Source: Gammaproteobacteria bacterium (GTDB lineage Bacteria; Pseudomonadota; Gammaproteobacteria; SZUA-21). From it: DNA of 9,441 nt. The translations under genes were made by a program, and so were the position numbers. This document shows, in pieces, positions 7,320 to 9,441 of this stretch. Position 1 is the first letter of the stretch; every line of letters begins with the position of its first letter. The DNA is taken from positions 1 to 9,441 of the forward strand of contig JALUUZ010000352.1 of the NCBI GenBank assembly GCA_027021095.1, given 5' to 3'. The notes below the pieces were generated by a model, which was not told where the DNA came from, made no database searches, and worked only from the letters and a program-made list of their open reading frames with translations.

Positions 7320-7374
7320 AAATACGGTGACTGTTCAATCGCCAGCGAAATCGGAGGTACTCGTTTGTAACCAT
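7318..7374 (-). CDS. Possible 18-residue leader peptide upstream of trpE
   Basis: A short reading frame begins 1 nt after the gph stop codon and encodes MVTNEYLRFRWRLNSHRI. AGGT lies 4-5 nt before its ATG, overlapping the end of gph, so ribosomes finishing gph could restart here. Trp is codon 11 (7344-7342), in the arginine-rich run RFRWR. The stop codon touches hairpin A, and codons 1-6 form the distal arm of the stem that pairs over the trpE start. A single Trp codon is weak support for tryptophan sensing; known Trp leader peptides usually carry two or more in tandem. It could be a chance frame of 18 codons. Its position makes it worth recording. Confidence 0.35.
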   Translation of the reverse strand: MVTNEYLRFRWRLNSHRI

Positions 7375-7375
7375 C

Positions 7376-8086
7376 TTAACCTATTAATTTAATGATTTCA
7401 TCCAGCCTGTCAACCACTATGTCAGGCCCGGCTTCACGGATGTCTTCACCATGATTGTAGCCGTAGCTTACGCACATGGCCTGAAACCCCGCAGCCCTGG
7501 CGGCCTTGACGTCATGCCGTGAATCGCCGACCATCAACGAGTGTTCGGGCCTGGCCCCAAGTACGCTGGCTGCATGCAGTAACGGCTGCGGGTGAGGCTT
7601 TTTTTCTGCCAGGGTGTCCCCGGCAACTACGATTGAAAAATAGTCTTTTATCTGCAGTGATTCCAATAACGGCAGTGTAAACTTTTCGGCCTTGTTGGTC
7701 ACGCAGCCGACGGCATAATCGTTTTCTGTCAGCCAGACCAGTGCTTCCATAACGCCAGGATACAGCCTGCTGCGCTTGCTGTTGTTCTCCAGGTAGAGTT
7801 CGGTAAACAGTTTCTGCCCCTGCAGAAACAGTGCCTCGTCGACCTCCGGGTTCAGCGCGTTGCCGATCGCACGCTGAATCAACTTGTCGACACCGTTGCC
7901 GACCCAGTTGCGAACGGCCGCTTCACCACGTGGCGGCAATCCCAGTCGAGGCAGCATCTGGTCGACACAATAGGCAAGGTCCGGCACACTGTCGACCAGT
8001 GTGCCGTCGAGGTCGATCAGCACCAGTTCCGGTTTCGCCAGCCGGGACCGGCTGCCGAGCTGTTTGCAATGGCTGTCGCTGTTCAT
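7376..8086 (-). CDS. gph: Phosphoglycolate phosphatase (HAD superfamily)
   Basis: Gph removes phosphate from 2-phosphoglycolate, a product of DNA-end repair and of Rubisco oxygenation. The 236-residue protein shows all HAD motifs: motif I DLDGT with nucleophile Asp25 and acid/base Asp27, motif II Thr130 (CVTNK), motif III Lys163 (EKKPHPQP) and motif IV Asp188 and Asp192 (VGDSRHDVKAARAAG). The helical cap lies between residues 33 and 110. The ATG at 8086 leaves a 25-bp gap after rpe; longer starts would overlap rpe. About 18 N-terminal residues precede the motif I strand. The rpe-gph-trpE order, also found in Pseudomonas, supports the Gph assignment over other HAD phosphatases. Its 3' end carries a promoter-like sequence. 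Confidence 0.93.
   Translation of the reverse strand: MNSDSHCKQLGSRSRLAKPELVLIDLDGTLVDSVPDLAYCVDQMLPRLGLPPRGEAAVRNWVGNGVDKLIQRAIGNALNPEVDEALFLQGQKLFTELYLENNSKRSRLYPGVMEALVWLTENDYAVGCVTNKAEKFTLPLLESLQIKDYFSIVVAGDTLAEKKPHPQPLLHAASVLGARPEHSLMVGDSRHDVKAARAAGFQAMCVSYGYNHGEDIREAGPDIVVDRLDEIIKLIG
7386..7413 (-). promoter_or_regulatory. Candidate sigma-70 promoter for trpE
   Basis: On the minus strand a perfect TTGACA (7413-7408) is followed after 16 nt by TAAATT (7391-7386), matching the -10 consensus at 4 of 6 positions. It lies within the last codons of gph. Transcription would start near 7379, leaving a leader of roughly 150 nt before trpE and almost none before the mini-ORF at 7374. It would give the trp genes a promoter of their own in addition to read-through from rpe-gph. 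Confidence 0.4.
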
Positions 8087-8111
8087 CAGGTCGTATCGTC
8101 TCGTCAAAGGG

Positions 8112-8804
8112 TCAGCCGACAAGTGCCAGCTGTTCGCGCATGGCGTTGATGACCGTGTCATACCTGTTCGGATCGTCGTCTTTTCTGGCGCCGAAGATTG
8201 CTGACCCGGCGACAAAGGTGTCTGCGCCTGCAGCGGCGATCTCGCGGATGTTGTCCACCTTTACACCGCCATCGATTTCGAGGCGTATATCCCTGCCGCT
8301 GGCATCGATCAGTTTACGCGCTTCTTTGAGCTTTTCCAGAGTGGCCGGGATAAAGCTCTGCCCGCCGAACCCGGGGTTGACTGACATCAGCAGCACCATG
8401 TCGACCTTGTCCATTACATAGTTCAGGTAGTCCAGCGGTGTCGCTGGATTGAATACCAGTCCTGACTTACAGCCGCTGTCACGAATCAGCTGCAGGCTGC
8501 GGTCGATATGCTCGCTGCCTTCGGGGTGGAAGGTTATATAAGTAGCCCCTGCCTTGGCGAAATCCGGGATGATCCTGTCGACCGGTTTGACCATCAGGTG
8601 CACGTCGATCGGTGCTTCGACACCATGTTTGCGCAGTGCCTCGCAGACCAGCGGGCCGATCGTCAGGTTCGGTACATAGTGGTTGTCCATGACGTCGAAG
8701 TGCACGATATCTGCGCCCGCATTCAATACGTCGACTACTTCCGGCCCGAGGTTTGCAAAGTCTGCAGACAGTATCGACGGTGCGATCAAAAAATCAGATG
8801 CCAT
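8112..8804 (-). CDS. rpe: Ribulose-phosphate 3-epimerase
   Basis: Rpe interconverts ribulose 5-phosphate and xylulose 5-phosphate in the pentose phosphate pathway, and in the Calvin cycle where that is present. The 230-residue TIM-barrel protein shows IAPSILSADFANLG (7-20), the metal-binding HFDVMDNHYVPNLT (35-48, His35 and Asp37), VHLMV with His69, MSVNPGFGGQSF (140-151) and EIDGGV with catalytic Asp178. The length fits the family. AGGGG lies about 8 nt before the ATG at 8804. It is the first gene of the minus-strand run leading through gph to the trp genes. A perfect TATAAT (8852-8847) upstream suggests its promoter. Confidence 0.97.
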   Translation of the reverse strand: MASDFLIAPSILSADFANLGPEVVDVLNAGADIVHFDVMDNHYVPNLTIGPLVCEALRKHGVEAPIDVHLMVKPVDRIIPDFAKAGATYITFHPEGSEHIDRSLQLIRDSGCKSGLVFNPATPLDYLNYVMDKVDMVLLMSVNPGFGGQSFIPATLEKLKEARKLIDASGRDIRLEIDGGVKVDNIREIAAAGADTFVAGSAIFGARKDDDPNRYDTVINAMREQLALVG

Positions 8805-8939
8805 AAATTTACCCCTTATGAGTCTTCTGTAACAGCGAAATGCACTATTATAGGTTGATGGCGCACTTTACCTTATCAGGCGGTTTTTTGCAGTAGTTTA
8901 CATGGCCGACAGGCATAAAATCTGCTCGGGGAGGCAGTA
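8805..8939. promoter_or_regulatory. Divergent promoters of rpe and the DUF3530-like gene
   Basis: This 135-bp gap separates two divergent genes. For rpe (minus), TATAAT at 8852-8847 is a perfect -10 box about 45 bp before the start; no good -35 is visible 16-18 nt upstream. For the plus-strand gene, TAAAAT (8916-8921) matches the -10 consensus at 5 of 6 positions and would give a leader of only about 12 nt, carrying the ribosome-binding site GGGGAGG (8928-8934). Its -35 is also poor. Poor -35 boxes can mean activator dependence, but no operator was recognised. Confidence 0.45.
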
Positions 8940-9441
8940 ATGAGGTTTATGTTTTTTTCTAAGTGTCTGGTTTTATTGCTTATCTGTGGTTTCACCCTGG
9001 CGGTGCAGGGTGCCGCCGGATTGGAGGGGCAATGGGAAAAGGTGCTGGAAAAAACCTATCGGCAGCCTGAGCTGCTAAGGCTTAAGGCCGGTAACAAAAA
9101 ATTTGCCGCACTCTATCTGCCGGAGACCACTGGCGAACCGAAAGGCGGAATCATCCTGCTGCACGGGCGCCATGTGCATGCCGACTGGCCGGCGGTGATC
9201 GGCCCGCTCAGGCGCCGTCTTCCAGGCTTCGGCTGGTCGACCTTGTCTTTGCAGTTGCCGGTTCTGGATCCCGCCAAGACAGTAAGCGATCATGCGGCCT
9301 TGTTTGCACAGGTGACTGGGCGTGTCCAGGCGGGAATCCGCTACCTGCAGCAAAAGAAGCTGCGTTATATCGTACTGCTGGGTTACGAACTTGGCGCAAC
9401 CATGGCTGTCAGTGTGGCAGGGGACCAGGCGGTAAAGGTCG
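8940..9441 (+). CDS. DUF3530-like exported alpha/beta-hydrolase-fold protein (partial)
   Basis: The first 167 codons are in the window; the gene continues beyond it. The N-terminus MRFMFFSKCLVLLLICGF followed by TLAVQGAA looks like a signal peptide, with cleavage likely near residues 25-26, so the protein is probably periplasmic. Cys16 is not in a good lipobox. The stretch GGIILLHGRHVHADWPAVIG (69-88) and the following GWSTLSLQLPVL (98-109) fit the DUF3530 family, which has an alpha/beta-hydrolase fold and no known function. At the nucleophile elbow the sequence reads GYELG (148-152), with Glu where active hydrolases have Ser. GGGGAGG lies 5 nt before the ATG at 8940. It is divergent from rpe. 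No substrate can be named. Confidence 0.8.
   Translation, partial: MRFMFFSKCLVLLLICGFTLAVQGAAGLEGQWEKVLEKTYRQPELLRLKAGNKKFAALYLPETTGEPKGGIILLHGRHVHADWPAVIGPLRRRLPGFGWSTLSLQLPVLDPAKTVSDHAALFAQVTGRVQAGIRYLQQKKLRYIVLLGYELGATMAVSVAGDQAVKV

Larger units (their letters stand above)
7225..7374 (-). promoter_or_regulatory. Candidate structured leader RNA of trpE
   Basis: In the minus-strand RNA of the gph-trpE gap, AUGGUUACA-AA-CGAGUAC (7374-7357) can pair with GUACUCG-A-UGUAAUCAU (7241-7225). This makes 16 base pairs, one of them G-U, interrupted only by a 2x1 internal loop. The right arm contains the first two bases of the trpE start codon and all of the region where its ribosome would bind. Inside lie hairpin A (7319-7289: 11 bp, 2-nt bulge, 7-nt loop) and hairpin B (7288-7276: CGGCG-GGA-CGCCG), directly abutting. 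The G-U pair is an A-C mismatch on the other strand, so the fold favours the minus-strand RNA. No U-run follows either hairpin, so this is not a classical terminator-type attenuator. The structure is read from the sequence; regulation of trpE is inferred. Confidence 0.5.

Noticed and set aside
7225..7374. Insertion sequence or MITE ending in the inverted repeat
   Set aside because: The arms coincide with start codons and no target-site duplication is visible; kept only as an alternative to a leader RNA.

Overview
The window looks like chromosomal DNA of a gammaproteobacterium with moderate to high GC content. It probably lies outside the enterics and has a Pseudomonas/Chromatiales-like gene order. 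The reasons are a CRP that resembles Pseudomonas Vfr, separate trpG and trpD genes, and the order rpe-gph-trpE-trpG-trpD-trpC followed by convergent crp, then osmC-like and speD. From memory, Pseudomonas aeruginosa carries the same genes in two blocks (rpe-gph-trpE and trpG-trpD-trpC-vfr-osmC-speD). Here they form one continuous stretch. No tRNA, rRNA, CRISPR, insertion sequence or phage gene was seen.

Layout from left to right. A partial speD (minus; 3' end off the window) is preceded by an OsmC/YhfA-like gene (minus). A 163-bp AT-rich control region separates the latter from the divergent crp/vfr gene (plus). crp converges, with only 5 bp between stops, on a FliB-like gene (minus), a putative Fe-S lysine-N-methylase. 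That gene is the last member of a minus-strand run: rpe, gph, trpE, trpG, trpD, trpC, fliB-like. Gaps inside the run are 9-25 bp, except for a 149-bp gap between gph and trpE. On the right, a divergent partial plus-strand gene for an exported DUF3530-like protein runs off the window.

TrpE and TrpG form anthranilate synthase. TrpD adds the phosphoribosyl group and TrpC makes indole-3-glycerol phosphate. trpF and trpBA are not in the window. Rpe and Gph are sugar-phosphate and phosphoglycolate housekeeping enzymes. SpeD supplies the aminopropyl donor for spermidine, and CRP/Vfr is a global cAMP-responsive regulator.

The most unusual feature is the gph-trpE gap. It is bracketed by a 16-bp inverted repeat whose trpE-proximal arm covers the trpE start codon and whose distal arm covers the start of an 18-codon mini-ORF holding one Trp codon. 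Two GC-rich hairpins lie inside. A perfect TTGACA box sits just upstream, inside the 3' end of gph. This looks like a structured leader RNA controlling tryptophan synthesis, but without the U-run of a classical attenuator. The second oddity is the FliB-like gene at the end of a trp operon.
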